Positions 28,417 to 38,521 of a stretch of DNA of 64,000 bases are shown here, in pieces. The position numbers were made by a program, and so were the translations under genes. The stretch comes from JAIPDZ01 sp034522175 (lineage in GTDB: Bacteria; Desulfobacterota; DSM-4660; Desulfatiglandales; Desulfatiglandaceae), in contig JAXHLQ010000001.1 of the NCBI GenBank assembly GCA_034522175.1, forward strand, positions 558,001-622,000, in the 5' to 3' direction. The notes beneath the pieces were generated by a model. The model ran no database searches. It had not been told where the DNA came from and saw nothing but the letters and a program-made list of their open reading frames with translations. The first letter of the stretch is position 1. The number at the start of each line of letters is the position of its first letter.

Positions 28417-28542
28417 GTATCCTTGTTTATACTGGTTTGTCTGGATGGAACATTGGATACCGACCATTCAGACCGTTCTAATGACTGAAACATCGAGGCC
28501 GTCTTGAAGATTGGCAATAACGCTCGGAGTGAGTGGAGACTA

Positions 28543-28755
28543 ATGATGGAAGATCGATGGCTCTCCGTGGATGAGATCGCGGTCTATCTCGGCATCAAGC
28601 GAGATACCGTTTACAGGTGGATAAGTGAAAGATATCTGCCAGGTCACAAGATAGGCCGTCTCTGGAAGTTTCGAAAAGAAGAAATCGACGATTGGGTCAA
28701 GACAGACGGAGCGAGAGAGACTGATTCGCAAAATCCAGCATCGAGGAAGAAATAA
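28543..28755 (+). CDS. small excisionase/MerR-like DNA-binding protein
   Basis: 70 residues from ATG 28543 (MMEDRWLSVDEIAVYLGIKR, then DTVYRWISERYLPGHKIGRL). This is the excisionase-family winged HTH (helix_turn_helix 17 type). The stop overlaps the next start as TAATG, so it is translationally coupled to the RtcR-like activator. It could autoregulate the pair or act as a co-regulator of the defence operon. No integrase is nearby, so a role in excision is unlikely. Confidence 0.85.
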   Translation: MMEDRWLSVDEIAVYLGIKRDTVYRWISERYLPGHKIGRLWKFRKEEIDDWVKTDGARETDSQNPASRKK

Positions 28756-30253
28756 TGGATGTTCTTCTATCATTCACAGGATTTCACGATCCCTATTTCA
28801 AGGGACTGGTTGACGAAGAGGAGCAGCCTGGCCCCATTCTTCTTTGTTGAGTACACGTTCGTTCGATCAGATTTTTCTATTCGATACGCCCACCACCCGA
28901 AGAGTAACCGAGGAAACAGGAGTTGCCATTTCAAAACTCTACCCCCGGAGCACTGTTCACATCCTTGAGATGGCCCTTTCAGATCCGACCAATTATCATG
29001 AGATATTCGAAGGACTTAGAGGTAATTTACAAAAAATCATTGAGGAATTCGCTTCTGCCAGCTTTTTTGTTGCCGTTGCTTCCGGGACTCCTCATATGCA
29101 TGCATGTTGGGTCCTCCTCGCAGCATCCGGTAAGATTCCTGCCCGCATCCTGCATGTCCGACCTCCACACTTTGTCACAAAGGAACGCCCTCTGGTAAGC
29201 GAGATCGATTTGTCTTCTCGCGATTTTCCGACCGTTAGATTCCAGGATCAACCAATAGAAAAAATTGATGAAAGCGACATTGATGTCGACGCCGTCAAAG
29301 CGCAACTTGGCATTGTAGGGGACCACCCCGCAATGCAGAGTTCACTTGAGATGGGTGCGATGCTGGCGCCTTCACAATCGCCGATTCTCATACTTGGCGA
29401 GACAGGTACAGGCAAGGAACTATTCGCCAGGTACATGCACACACTGAGTGGAAGACCACGAGAGATCTTCATCGCTGTGAACTGTGCAGCGATTCCGGAG
29501 GACCTTGTAGAAAGTCTGCTGTTTGGCCATAAAAAGGGAGCCTTTACGGGGGCAGTCAGTGAACAGGTCGGCAAGTTTGATTCTGCTGATAAGGGGACCC
29601 TATTCCTTGATGAACTTGGGGATCTGCCTCTTCCTGCACAGGCCAAGCTATTACGCGTTCTTCAAGATGGGTTGGTAGAGCCGATCGGACAAGCCAAAGC
29701 ACATAAAGTCGATGTTCGGATCGTGGGCGCAACGAATCGAGATTTGCGGAAACTACTAAGGCAGGGGAAGTTTCGAGAGGACCTTTTTTATAGGCTGAAT
29801 GTCGGAGAAATCAAGATTCCCCCGCTCCGTGAAAGACGCTCCGACGTCCCAAAACTTGCTCTTCATATTCTCGATAGGCTGAATAGTTCGCTGCGTCGTC
29901 CGAAAAGATTGTCGGCAGAAGCTCTGTCGAGACTCCAATCCCATAGTTGGGCGGGAAATGTTCGCGATCTTGAGAACGTCATCGAGCGTTCTGTTCGTCT
30001 TTGTCGTCATGATGTCCTTGATGCTGATGACCTCCTGATCACTGAGCCGGTCACATATGCAGACCCTTTGGATGCGCTTCCTGACCCCTATGAAGGTTTT
30101 TCATTGGATGAGTTTCTTGGTAGCGCTCGAAAACAGATGATTCTCAGGGCGCTTGAGGCATCAAACGGAAATCAAAGTCAGGCAGCGCGGATGCTTGGAA
30201 TTACACCTCAGGCGGTGCACAAATTCCTACAGCAATCGAAGCGGAAGGTTTAA
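28755..30253 (+). CDS. RtcR-like activator: CARF sensor + sigma-54 AAA+ + HTH (one frameshift)
   Basis: 499 residues after restoring one missing T near 28840 (ATT-CTT-CTT-TGT-TGA should read ILSLLSTR). The start MDVLLSFTGFHDPY is the RtcR family N-terminus. The CARF/RtcR domain (about 1-180) includes FFVAVASGTPHMHACWVLL, the ligand-site loop. AAA+ follows: GETGTGKE, GAFTGA, GTLFLDELGD, WAGNVRDLENVIER. The C-terminus is a Fis-type HTH (NGNQSQAARMLGITPQAVH). RtcR proteins respond to RNA-derived ligands (CARF domains bind cyclic or 2',3'-cyclic-phosphate oligonucleotides) and drive rtcBA RNA repair. No rtcA or rtcB is here; instead a restriction operon follows. The break may be a sequencing error; without repair the activator is inactive. 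Confidence 0.88.
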
Positions 30254-30283
30254 ACCGGGGTTTAAGATGCTTAAACCTGGGTT
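30247..30283. promoter_or_regulatory. overlapping palindromes, candidate activator-binding site (UAS)
   Basis: GGTTTAAACC (30247-30256, perfect palindrome) is followed by GGTTTAAG-ATG-CTTAAACC (30259-30277), extended on both sides to AACC...GGTT (30253-30283). GGTTTAA half-sites recur about every 12 bases. The site starts in the last codons of the activator gene and lies about 82-119 bases upstream of the -24 element, the usual distance for an enhancer site. No T-tract follows, so a terminator is less likely. Confidence 0.65.
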
Positions 30284-30363
30284 GAAGGAGAAAACAGAAG
30301 TGAGGCAAGGCATAAAAATTACAAGTCGTTTAATTACAGCCAGTTATGTTTCGCCTAAAAGTG

Positions 30364-30380
30364 TGGCATGGGCATTGCTT
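30364..30380 (+). promoter_or_regulatory. sigma-54 (-24/-12) promoter of the defence operon
   Basis: TGGCATGGGCATTGCTT: GG at 30365-30366 and GC at 30377-30378, exactly ten bases apart, against consensus TGGCACG-N4-TTGCW. Transcription would start near 30390, 45 bases before the first gene. It lies directly downstream of a sigma-54 activator gene. Confidence 0.75.
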
Positions 30381-30433
30381 TATTCGGGACACAGAATGAT
30401 AAATCAGTGGCCCGAGGCCAGAAAGGAGCAACC

Positions 30434-30718
30434 ATGCCAGCATTTACAGTTACCTCGATTATCGATGGGGATACGTTCGAAGTTTCCCCGCAGTGGAAAT
30501 GGAACGGCTCAACCGGAACGCGTGTCCGACCGACCGGCTACGACGCCCCGGAACTGTACGCTTACGGCGGGCAAGCCGCAAAGGACAATCTCTCTAAACT
30601 CATCTATGGGCAGCAGGTCGAACTACGAACAGCTCACAAAGTCGACCGCGGTCGGTTGGTCTGCGACGTTTTTTTAAGAAACAAAAACCTTGCGGACTAT
30701 TTCCCTGCTTACCAGTAG
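30434..30718 (+). CDS. small SNase-like (thermonuclease family) protein
   Basis: 94 residues from ATG 30434, 6 bases after AAAGGAG. Staphylococcal-nuclease-like: VTSIIDGDTFEV, the catalytic region VRPTGYDAPEL (Arg, Asp and Glu in place), QAAKDNLSKLIYGQQVEL and the second Arg in DRGRLVCDVFL. It is short for the family (usually about 130-150) but the core is present. It has no signal peptide, so it acts in the cytoplasm. It is the first gene behind the sigma-54 promoter, 27 bases before hsdR. Confidence 0.8.
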   Translation: MPAFTVTSIIDGDTFEVSPQWKWNGSTGTRVRPTGYDAPELYAYGGQAAKDNLSKLIYGQQVELRTAHKVDRGRLVCDVFLRNKNLADYFPAYQ

Positions 30719-30745
30719 CCGAGCGGGATTCCAGGAGGAGTGCCT

Positions 30746-33025
30746 GTGAAAGATTATTCAACTGAAGCAGATGCCAGGATCGTCATCGACGACCTGCTTC
30801 GCCAAGCGGGGTGGGACCCGGCTGATAAATCACAGGTGCTAACTGAGGTTTCGATTCGAGATAGATCCTGGATGGTAGCCGAACCGGTGGCATCCTACGG
30901 TACTGCACCGAGCCGAAAAACCCGGGATGGCGACGAGGTGCCGACCGGCCGCGCCGACTATTTGCTCATGGACCAGCGCGGCCGCCCCTTGGCGATCATC
31001 GAAGCCAAGCGCACAGCTATCCAGCCATATGCGGCCAAACAACAGGCGCTTCCCTATGCGAAAAAGATACAGGCACCATTCATTTTTCTGACGAACGGCG
31101 AGCTCATCTATTTCTGGGACTATGGCAATGACGATGCGCGGATCGTTAACTCGTTCTTTTCCCGCCGGGATCTAGAGCGGCTGGTCGAAATGCGGTCCAC
31201 ACGTAAACCACTCGCGTCGATAGAAATTCCCGAGTATTACCTCCGACAGGGTGAAACGCGTCAAGTTCGGCCGTACCAGCGGGAAACCATGCAGGCCCTT
31301 GATCACGCTGTGGAGCTGGGCAAACGTCGATTTCTGATCGAGCTCCCCACGGGGACCGGTAAAACCGACCTTACTTGCCTTTATTTCAAACGGCTTATCC
31401 AGGCGGGGCGCGCCGAACGTATTTTGTTCCTTGTCGATAGGGAACAGCTTGCCAAACAGGCCATTGAGGCCATCCAGGACATACTGAACCAGTACAGCAG
31501 TTATTGGCTGCGTCCGGGCATGGTACGGCAGGAGCAGCAGATCACGGTCTGCTTGCTGCAAACCATGATCAGCCGTTACACGGATTTCACAAGCGGCTAT
31601 TTCGACGTTGTTATCGCTGATGAATGTCACCGCTCCATCTACGGCGCATGGCAAACTGCATTGACACATTTCGATGCCTTGCATATTGGCCTGACCGCAA
31701 CACCGTCAGCCTATATCGAACGTAACACTTTCCAGTTCTATCAATGTCGGGATGGACAACCGGACTTTGCCTTTCCCATCCTTCAAGCATTTCAGGACGG
31801 CTATCTTGCGCCATACAAGTTCGCCACCGGCATTACCGTGCTGCTGGCCGAGGGTGCGGAGGTTGAGAAAGAAACCTACGATCCGGCAGAGTTCGAGCGC
31901 AAGTGGACCAACGAAGACTCGAACAAGAAAATGATGCAGGAGTTCGACCGCCTTGCCTGGGAGAATTATAAAGAGCTTGCTCCAGGTCAAAAGACCGGGC
32001 CGGGGAAGACCATTGTCTTTGCAATAACCAAGCATCACGCCGCGCGGCTTGCTCATTTTCTCAATGAGTTGCATCCAGAACATAAGGGCCAGTATGCAGA
32101 GGTCATTACGAGCGATGTGGCCAACGCTGATGACCTTATTCGTAAATTTAAGCGGGAGGAATACCCGCAAGTAGCCGTAAGCGTGGGCATGCTGGACACC
32201 GGCTTTGATTGTCGTGAAGTCCTGCATCTCGTAATGTGCCGCCGTGTACGAAGCCCAATTCTTTACCAGCAAATGCGCGGACGAGGCACGCGAACCGCGG
32301 ATCACATTCAAAAACAGAAGTTTGTCATATATGACTTCTTTGGCAATCACGAATATTTCAATGACAGCGACACCGACGTCTTTACAGGCACTGGGCGCGG
32401 ACACGCCCCCGGAGGTGTGCGCAAACCGCCCAGACCTCCTGGAGACCTAATCGAGCTAGGTTTAGAGGACGAATGGCTCCATGCGGTGACGTACGTCGAA
32501 GTCGGGCCGGAAGGTGAGCGGGTCGATAAAAGGGATTATGTCACTAATTGGGAAGCAACCGTTCAGTCGGCTTTTAAGGACGACCCGATTATCCAGAAAG
32601 TACGGCAAGGCGAATTGCTCACCGAAGATGAGGAAAAAGCTCTGGCCGAGCGCCTTAACCGGCCGGAGATGTACTTTAACGAAGAGAACCTTCGGCGCGC
32701 TTACCGTCAGCCGGGTGGCAATCTCATCGATTTCATCAAGGCGGCGCTTGGCAGTCTCAAGATCAAGCCGCGCGAAGAGGAATTGACAGAGAATTTTCAA
32801 GCATGGCTGGTGGCAAAATCGCTGACGCCTCAACAAGCCCAGTACCTATCGCTGTTAAAAAATCGCGGCATCGCCCGGGGCCGGATCGAGCTGGCAGACC
32901 TCTTCCAGCCGCCCCTTTCAATTCTGAACGCGGCGGAGTTAGGTGTAGAGCTCTTCGGCGAACTTGGTCTCAAGGAAGTCATCGAAGACATGAATACGTC
33001 GGTCTTCAAAAAGAAGGTCGCATAA
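30746..33025 (+). CDS. hsdR: type I restriction enzyme R subunit
   Basis: 759 residues from GTG 30746, the start best placed after AGGAGGAG (another GTG at 30740 is too close). The nuclease domain comes first (PTGRADYLLMDQRGRPLAII, then EAKR: the PD-(D/E)xK pattern). Next is the SF2 motor: Walker A LPTGTGKTDL, DECH box VIADECHRSIYG, SAT-like GLTATPSAY and motif VI QQMRGRGTRT. The C-terminal EcoEI-type domain contacts the methylase. It cuts DNA at a distance after ATP-driven translocation, using HsdM/HsdS for recognition. It is short but complete for the EcoEI-like branch. Confidence 0.93.
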   Translation: MKDYSTEADARIVIDDLLRQAGWDPADKSQVLTEVSIRDRSWMVAEPVASYGTAPSRKTRDGDEVPTGRADYLLMDQRGRPLAIIEAKRTAIQPYAAKQQALPYAKKIQAPFIFLTNGELIYFWDYGNDDARIVNSFFSRRDLERLVEMRSTRKPLASIEIPEYYLRQGETRQVRPYQRETMQALDHAVELGKRRFLIELPTGTGKTDLTCLYFKRLIQAGRAERILFLVDREQLAKQAIEAIQDILNQYSSYWLRPGMVRQEQQITVCLLQTMISRYTDFTSGYFDVVIADECHRSIYGAWQTALTHFDALHIGLTATPSAYIERNTFQFYQCRDGQPDFAFPILQAFQDGYLAPYKFATGITVLLAEGAEVEKETYDPAEFERKWTNEDSNKKMMQEFDRLAWENYKELAPGQKTGPGKTIVFAITKHHAARLAHFLNELHPEHKGQYAEVITSDVANADDLIRKFKREEYPQVAVSVGMLDTGFDCREVLHLVMCRRVRSPILYQQMRGRGTRTADHIQKQKFVIYDFFGNHEYFNDSDTDVFTGTGRGHAPGGVRKPPRPPGDLIELGLEDEWLHAVTYVEVGPEGERVDKRDYVTNWEATVQSAFKDDPIIQKVRQGELLTEDEEKALAERLNRPEMYFNEENLRRAYRQPGGNLIDFIKAALGSLKIKPREEELTENFQAWLVAKSLTPQQAQYLSLLKNRGIARGRIELADLFQPPLSILNAAELGVELFGELGLKEVIEDMNTSVFKKKVA

Positions 33026-33034
33026 GGAGCTAGA

Positions 33035-34704
33035 ATGAATCAGGACCTGCGCAGGAAATTGACTCGGATCACCGACATTCTGTGGGCCGGTGGTGTCACG
33101 AATCCGGTTACATATATCGAACAGATCTCCTATCTCATCTATCTGAAGCTGCTTGACGAGGAGGAGTCCAGCCGGGAGCTTAAGTTACGCCTGATGGGCA
33201 AGACGGAAAACGGAAACGGCAAGTTGCTTTATCCAAAACAGTCCGAACGCTATCGCTGGTCCAAATGGAGGTTCAAGAGCGGGAAAGAATTGCGCGACTT
33301 CGTTAGAGATGATATGTTCCCTTACATGGCTTCCCTGGTGAAGGAGGAACCGCAGATTGCGGAATATTTCAGGGACGCCGTCCTTGAAATCGTCGACCCT
33401 AACGTCCTCAAGCAGGTGGTGGATGAGATTGACGGAATCGATTTCGCCAAATTGGGGACCGATGTTAAAGGCGACGTTTTCGAATATCTGCTGACACATC
33501 TCGGCCAGTCAGCTCTGAACGGCCAATTCAGAACGCCGCGCCAGATACGGACCATGATGGTTGAGATGGTCGATCCGGATTTGGGTGACACGGTTTACGA
33601 CCCCGCATGCGGCACGGGTGGCTTCCTGATCGATGCTGTCGAGTACATCCTGGCCAAATACTCCACCGAGCCGCAGGCGGTCCCCATCTACGGCGAGGAG
33701 TGGCTTGAAAAACGCGGCTTGTCGCTCGAACAGGCAAAGAAGGCTATCCCGACGCTTCAGACTTACCGCAAAGGTCCGGGTGAAAAAATCCCGGACTGGG
33801 GCCTGCTGGAACGTTCCATTTACGGTATCGATGTTTCCCGTCAGATGATGCGGATTGCCATGATGAACCTGGTGCTTCACGGTATCCGGCAGTCAAAAGT
33901 GAAACGCGCCAATACCCTTTCCGAAATGGGTGGTTTGAGCGAGGACGATCTTGCTCGCAGGTATAAGGTAATTCTTTCTAATCCCCCTTTTGCCGGGGTG
34001 CTCCCAAAGAGTCCATCCGGAAGGACCTCCCCACCAACTCCAAGAAGAGCGAGCTGCTTTTCCTTGGGGTGATGATGGAGGCTCTCGCCCCCGGCGGACG
34101 ATGCGCTGTAGTTGTGCCTGAGGGATTGTTGTTTGGCTCGACCTCGGCACACAAAGAACTCCGACGAAAACTGATCGAGGACTACGATTTGCTGGCCGTG
34201 GTGTCGCTGCCTGCCGGTGTTTTTAAACCATATGCGGGGGTAAAGACGGGCGTGATAGTCTTTCAGCGACCTGCTGGGGGTGCAAAGAAAGACAAGAAGG
34301 CCAGGCTAAAAGATAAAGTCTGGTTCTACGATGTTCGCGCTGACGGTTTTGACCCGGATAAGATTTCCGGAGGCGGACGACCCGAGACACCGGAAAAGAA
34401 CAACATCCCCGATCTTCTCGTGCAATGGGGTGATTACAAAAAATCAGGATACAAGAACCCGCCGGGTGTTGAAGGCGGGACCCTTCTGGAGGCTGGGAGC
34501 GAGGAACCTCATTGCTGGTGGGCTACCATAAAAATCATTGCAGATAACGATTACAATCTGGCCGCGGGTCGTTACAAGCCACAGATTGCCGAGAAAGCCC
34601 CTGACGATGACCCGGCTGAGTTGATTCGGGAGACGCTTGCACTTGAAAACGATATTGCAAATGGTCTGCAAAAGCTTCTCCAGGATGTGGGGGCCGTTAA
34701 ATGA
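33035..34704 (+). CDS. hsdM: type I restriction-modification M subunit (one frameshift)
   Basis: 556 residues after restoring one base near 34005, where a C run is one base short (expected VLPKESIRKDLP). N-terminal HsdM domain (RKLTRITDILWAGG and following), then SAM-binding motif I (YDPACGTGGFLIDA) and catalytic motif IV NPPF (VILSNPPFAG), immediately before the break. The second part (MMEALAPGGRCAVVVPEGLL and following) completes the fold. It methylates adenine in the site chosen by HsdS. As read, the protein stops 17 codons after NPPF and would be inactive, which with an intact hsdR and hsdS would be unusual; a sequencing error is plausible. Confidence 0.88.
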
Positions 34705-36035
34705 ATTGGCCAATGTTTCCATTAGACAAAGTTGCAGATGTGTTTGGTGGTAGTACCCCGAGGAGAAACCGCTCAGAGTATTGGGATGGCGATATTCCCT
34801 GGCTCACACCAACAGATCTTCCTATGCCAGGTAAGGACATCGCTGATGTTTGGGACACCGCAGACCATATTACTGCAGAGGGCCTACAGTCATGTGCGGC
34901 AAAATTGTTACCGGAGGGAACGGTCCTTTATTCCTCGAGAGCTACTATCGGGAAAATAGGAATTGCTCGCATACCATTGGCCACGAACCAAGGCTTTGCG
35001 AATTTTGTTCCCAAGCCAGGTGTGCAATCGAAGTATTTGGCTTATGCCCTCCAATATTACACATTGGAGATTTCTTCTTTAGCTGGTTCTACAACATTCA
35101 AAGAAGTCCGCCGCGGTGCACTCAAGAAATATAAAGTGCCTCTGCCATCTTCCAGCGAACAACAGCGGATTATTAAAATACTTGACCAAGCCGATGCCTT
35201 GCGAAAGAAACGTGCCAAAGCCGACGAGAAGGTGGCCCGCATCCTTCCTGCACTCTTCTACAAAATGTTTGGTGACCCAGCTACGAATTTGAAGGGTTGG
35301 CCGGTGAAGTCTTTTGGAAAAGTTACTATCGGCAATCCACAATATGGTGCCAATGCAAGTGCCGCCGAGTGGACAGAAGGCTCACCACGCTATGTGCGAA
35401 TTACCGACATCACTGACGATGGTCGTCTGCTAAAAACTGGCGTCGTAACTTTAGACTTAGATAACTGGGCTCCATACCAGTTAACTACAGGGGATCTCTT
35501 GTTTGCCAGAAGCGGAAATACAGTTGGCAAAACCTACTTATATCAACCTCAAGATGGTATTTGTGCATACGCCGGTTATTTGATTCGATTTAAGGCCGAT
35601 CAAAATCAAGTACTTCCCTGGTACTTGTTTGCACTCACACAAACTGGCTATTACAAAAGTTGGGTTGAAGCAAGGAAACGTGTGGCCGGACAGCCTAATA
35701 TAAATGGCAAAGAATATGCGAGCCTTCAAATACCCTGCCCACCAATTCCGCTCCAGGAAGCCTTCGTCGAGAGAATAGAAAGATTAGTTGATCTACGGGA
35801 CAAGAGGAATACAACGGAGAAGAAAATAAAACAACTATACGGTGTTCTCCTTCACCGCGCCTTTAGTGGCGACCTCACGGTCAAGTGGCGCGAGGCACAC
35901 ATGAAAGAACTTTTAGCGGAGATGGAACTCCAGGCCAAAACACTGGATCCCAAAGCTGCTAATAACCCTGTTTTCAGGAAAAAAGCCAGAAGCAACACCG
36001 AGCACGCCATAAGACGCAAGGGGAAAACGCCATGA
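34701..36035 (+). CDS. hsdS: type I restriction-modification specificity subunit
   Basis: 444 residues. Two target-recognition domains: the first from about 1-150 (FPLDKVADVFGGSTPRRNRS, IPWLTPTDL), the second from about 195-360 (GNPQYGANASAAEWTE, YVRITDITDDGRL, DLLFARSGNTVGKTYLY). Each is followed by a conserved helix (LPSSSEQQRIIKILDQADAL; PPIPLQEAFVERIERL). It chooses the bipartite target site. It starts at ATGA over the hsdM stop. The gene is visibly more AT-rich than hsdR/hsdM, as is common for exchangeable specificity genes. Confidence 0.92.
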   Translation: MNWPMFPLDKVADVFGGSTPRRNRSEYWDGDIPWLTPTDLPMPGKDIADVWDTADHITAEGLQSCAAKLLPEGTVLYSSRATIGKIGIARIPLATNQGFANFVPKPGVQSKYLAYALQYYTLEISSLAGSTTFKEVRRGALKKYKVPLPSSSEQQRIIKILDQADALRKKRAKADEKVARILPALFYKMFGDPATNLKGWPVKSFGKVTIGNPQYGANASAAEWTEGSPRYVRITDITDDGRLLKTGVVTLDLDNWAPYQLTTGDLLFARSGNTVGKTYLYQPQDGICAYAGYLIRFKADQNQVLPWYLFALTQTGYYKSWVEARKRVAGQPNINGKEYASLQIPCPPIPLQEAFVERIERLVDLRDKRNTTEKKIKQLYGVLLHRAFSGDLTVKWREAHMKELLAEMELQAKTLDPKAANNPVFRKKARSNTEHAIRRKGKTP

Positions 36036-36856
36036 AGTTTTGCTACTTTGACGAAAGCGGCATGGGCTCCGAACCCTACCTTGTTGTGGCGGGAATTGTC
36101 GTTGATGCTTCCCGAATGCATGTAACAAAAGATGCCTGGTCTGATTTTCTCGATGCGCTTTCAAAAGCAGCGGGCAGACGGGTGTACGAGTTCCATTCCC
36201 GTGAATTTTACCGGGGCAATGGCGTTTGGCATGGAACAGATGGGGCTGAGAGGGCCAGGGTCATCCAAGCGATTTTGGCTTGGGTCGAAAACAGAAAACA
36301 CAAGTGCGTGTTCAGCGGTATCGCCAAAAGTGTGTATAGAAAGAAGTTGAAAAAAGACGAACGTCTCAAACAATTTAAATCCATGTGGTGTGCCGCCGCC
36401 ATGCATTGCACTCTCCAAGTCCAGAAACAACACCAACGTGAAGCCAAGACAAAAGGACACAGCGTGCTCATTTTTGACCGGGAGGTATCGGAAGAATCGG
36501 ATCTCAGCCTGCTCATCCACAAACCTCCTCAATGGATTGACACCTATTACAGCCGAAGCAAGGGGCAGACCGCTCTGGATCAAATTGTCGACGTCCCTTT
36601 CTTTGCGGATTCAAAGCATATTTTATTGGCTCAGGTCGCAGACTTATTTGCATACATTCTGCGGACCTCATCGGAAATTCAGGATGGACTTTTGAATGAG
36701 AAATACAAGAATGAGGGTAAAAAGATGCGGGAATGGTCAGAAAGAATATCGAAAATCGCCCTCCCTCGGTCCAACCGTTATCCTGCCAGAGGTCGCTGCC
36801 AAGCCACGCAACTGTTCTGGGACTTGGCTCCCGAACCTATAAGGAATTTTGGATAG
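36032..36856 (+). CDS. DUF3800 protein
   Basis: 274 residues. The start CYFDESGMGSEPYLVVAGIV is the DUF3800 signature (an RNase H-like fold with an early acidic FDESG). Further motifs are YEFHSREFYRG, LIFDREVSEE and the late ADLFAYILR. The acidic residues suggest a metal-dependent nuclease, but no activity is established that I know of. It overlaps hsdS by four bases and precedes the AAA gene by nine. DUF3800 genes are common in defence islands. Confidence 0.85.
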   Translation: MKFCYFDESGMGSEPYLVVAGIVVDASRMHVTKDAWSDFLDALSKAAGRRVYEFHSREFYRGNGVWHGTDGAERARVIQAILAWVENRKHKCVFSGIAKSVYRKKLKKDERLKQFKSMWCAAAMHCTLQVQKQHQREAKTKGHSVLIFDREVSEESDLSLLIHKPPQWIDTYYSRSKGQTALDQIVDVPFFADSKHILLAQVADLFAYILRTSSEIQDGLLNEKYKNEGKKMREWSERISKIALPRSNRYPARGRCQATQLFWDLAPEPIRNFG

Positions 36857-36865
36857 GGGCATTAC

Positions 36866-38521
36866 ATGCTGACTGCCATAAGAGTTGGTAATTTCAAGGC
36901 CTTTGCGGAATCGCAAAGGATTCCTGTTCGTCCCCTGACGCTGATATATGGGTCAAATAGTTCAGGAAAATCGAGTGTTCTCCATAGTCTGATTCTGGCT
37001 CGCCATGCTCAGGAAACCGGTGATCTGGACGTGCACCGCACCAATGTGGGAGGCGAGGCCGTAGACCTTGGTGGATTCAGACAGTTTATTCACCGCCGAG
37101 ACGTCAGCCGGAGGATGGAGTGGACCGTGGAACTGGACACAGCGACTTTCACAGGCCGTCTCGCGGAGCTGTTGGCACCGGTAAGGCACTTGGCCGCTTC
37201 TCTTGCAGTGGGCATCGCCCTTGATGACCAGGGTCGACCACTTCAGGATGCGTTACCCGAGATACATTCATATGAAATCTTGGGCGACGACCGAAGTCTG
37301 GTGCGAATGAGCAAGCGTCGTGACGGTAAGCTTCAACTGGACCGACTTGATCATGAGCACCCAGTTTTTCGTGAAGTGGTGAAAGCTATCGTAGAGACCT
37401 CCACGACTACGGAAAGCATTCAACCATCAGACTTTGAGGGGCTGGATGACGCCATTACGGAGGTCGTGCCGGAGATTATAGCCTCGGTCGGCAAATTCCT
37501 GCCTGAAGGCCTGGCTAAGTCGGAAGCGTTCACTCCAGGTGCTCAGGCATCTTTATTCCCTGTGAGCCGAGGCCGCCGGAAAGAAGACTTGGCAGCGGCT
37601 GTCAGGTTTTTCATCCCCCGTACCTTGGATGAATTGTTAAGAGGAATTGGTCGGGCCATTTCCGAGGAACTAAACCGTCTCCAATACCTGGGTCCTTTAC
37701 GATCCTACCCGCCGAGGCACCTTGCATTTTCACAGCACCACGATCCCAATTGGTACGCAGGTGGAGGATATGCCTGGGATGTGATCCGTCGTGATGCTCG
37801 AGTGCGTAAAGCCGTCAATGAGTGGTTGTCTGCGACTGACCGACTGCAAACGCCTTATGAGTTGGTCGTGCGTGATCTGGTTGGTATCGACCAGCTAGAT
37901 GAACCGCTGCTTGAAGGGCTTGAACAGATCGAACTCGATATGGCACCAGATTACGACGACAGCCCCACACCAAATGGAGCATATCCTGTTGTCAAGGACC
38001 CAGAGGTGGAAGCCGCGAAACTCCGGGACCTGATAAGATCTTCGGATGTTGAGAAGCTCAACGAATTGATCATAATTGATCGGCGGTCGAACACAACAGT
38101 CAGTCACCGAGACGTGGGCATTGGTGTAAGTCAGGTCCTACCCGTTCTGGTGGGAGCATATGCGGCACGGAATGAAATCATAGCAATTGAACAACCGGAG
38201 ATTCATCTGCACCCAGCGCTTCAGGCTGATTTGGGTGATGTGTTCATCCAATCGGCTCTGGGCGAAGGCAAGAACAGATTCCTGATTGAAACTCACAGCG
38301 AGCATTTGCTCCTGCGGGTGATGCGTCGGGTGCGCGAAACCAGCAATGAAGAACTCCCCGATGGGGTTCCGAAAATCACGCCAAAGGACGTGTGCGTCTT
38401 GTTTGTTGAACCTCATGGCTCCCGCAGTATTGTCCGTGAGATGCTGTTAAATGAGAATGGGGATCTGGTGAAGGCCTGGCCGGGAGGGTTTTTCGAGGAA
38501 GGGCTCCGGGAGGTCTTTTGA
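36866..38521 (+). CDS. AAA ATPase (OLD-like, DUF3696 type)
   Basis: 551 residues. An SMC/ABC-like ATPase split by a long insert: Walker A YGSNSSGKSSVLH (about residue 31), ABC signature-like GVSQVLPVL, Walker B IAIEQPEIHLHP followed by the H-loop TSHSEH-like IETHSEHLLLR. There is a DUF3696-like C-terminus and no TOPRIM domain. Proteins of this build act with a separate effector gene in many anti-phage modules. The next gene overlaps by four bases, so it is the likely partner. Confidence 0.88.
   Translation: MLTAIRVGNFKAFAESQRIPVRPLTLIYGSNSSGKSSVLHSLILARHAQETGDLDVHRTNVGGEAVDLGGFRQFIHRRDVSRRMEWTVELDTATFTGRLAELLAPVRHLAASLAVGIALDDQGRPLQDALPEIHSYEILGDDRSLVRMSKRRDGKLQLDRLDHEHPVFREVVKAIVETSTTTESIQPSDFEGLDDAITEVVPEIIASVGKFLPEGLAKSEAFTPGAQASLFPVSRGRRKEDLAAAVRFFIPRTLDELLRGIGRAISEELNRLQYLGPLRSYPPRHLAFSQHHDPNWYAGGGYAWDVIRRDARVRKAVNEWLSATDRLQTPYELVVRDLVGIDQLDEPLLEGLEQIELDMAPDYDDSPTPNGAYPVVKDPEVEAAKLRDLIRSSDVEKLNELIIIDRRSNTTVSHRDVGIGVSQVLPVLVGAYAARNEIIAIEQPEIHLHPALQADLGDVFIQSALGEGKNRFLIETHSEHLLLRVMRRVRETSNEELPDGVPKITPKDVCVLFVEPHGSRSIVREMLLNENGDLVKAWPGGFFEEGLREVF

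Noticed and set aside
28840..28850. Programmed -1 frameshift in the RtcR-like gene.
   Set aside because: CTT-CTT-TGT is not a standard slippery heptamer, and similar one-base defects near short runs occur in five other genes, so sequencing error or mutation is the simpler reading.
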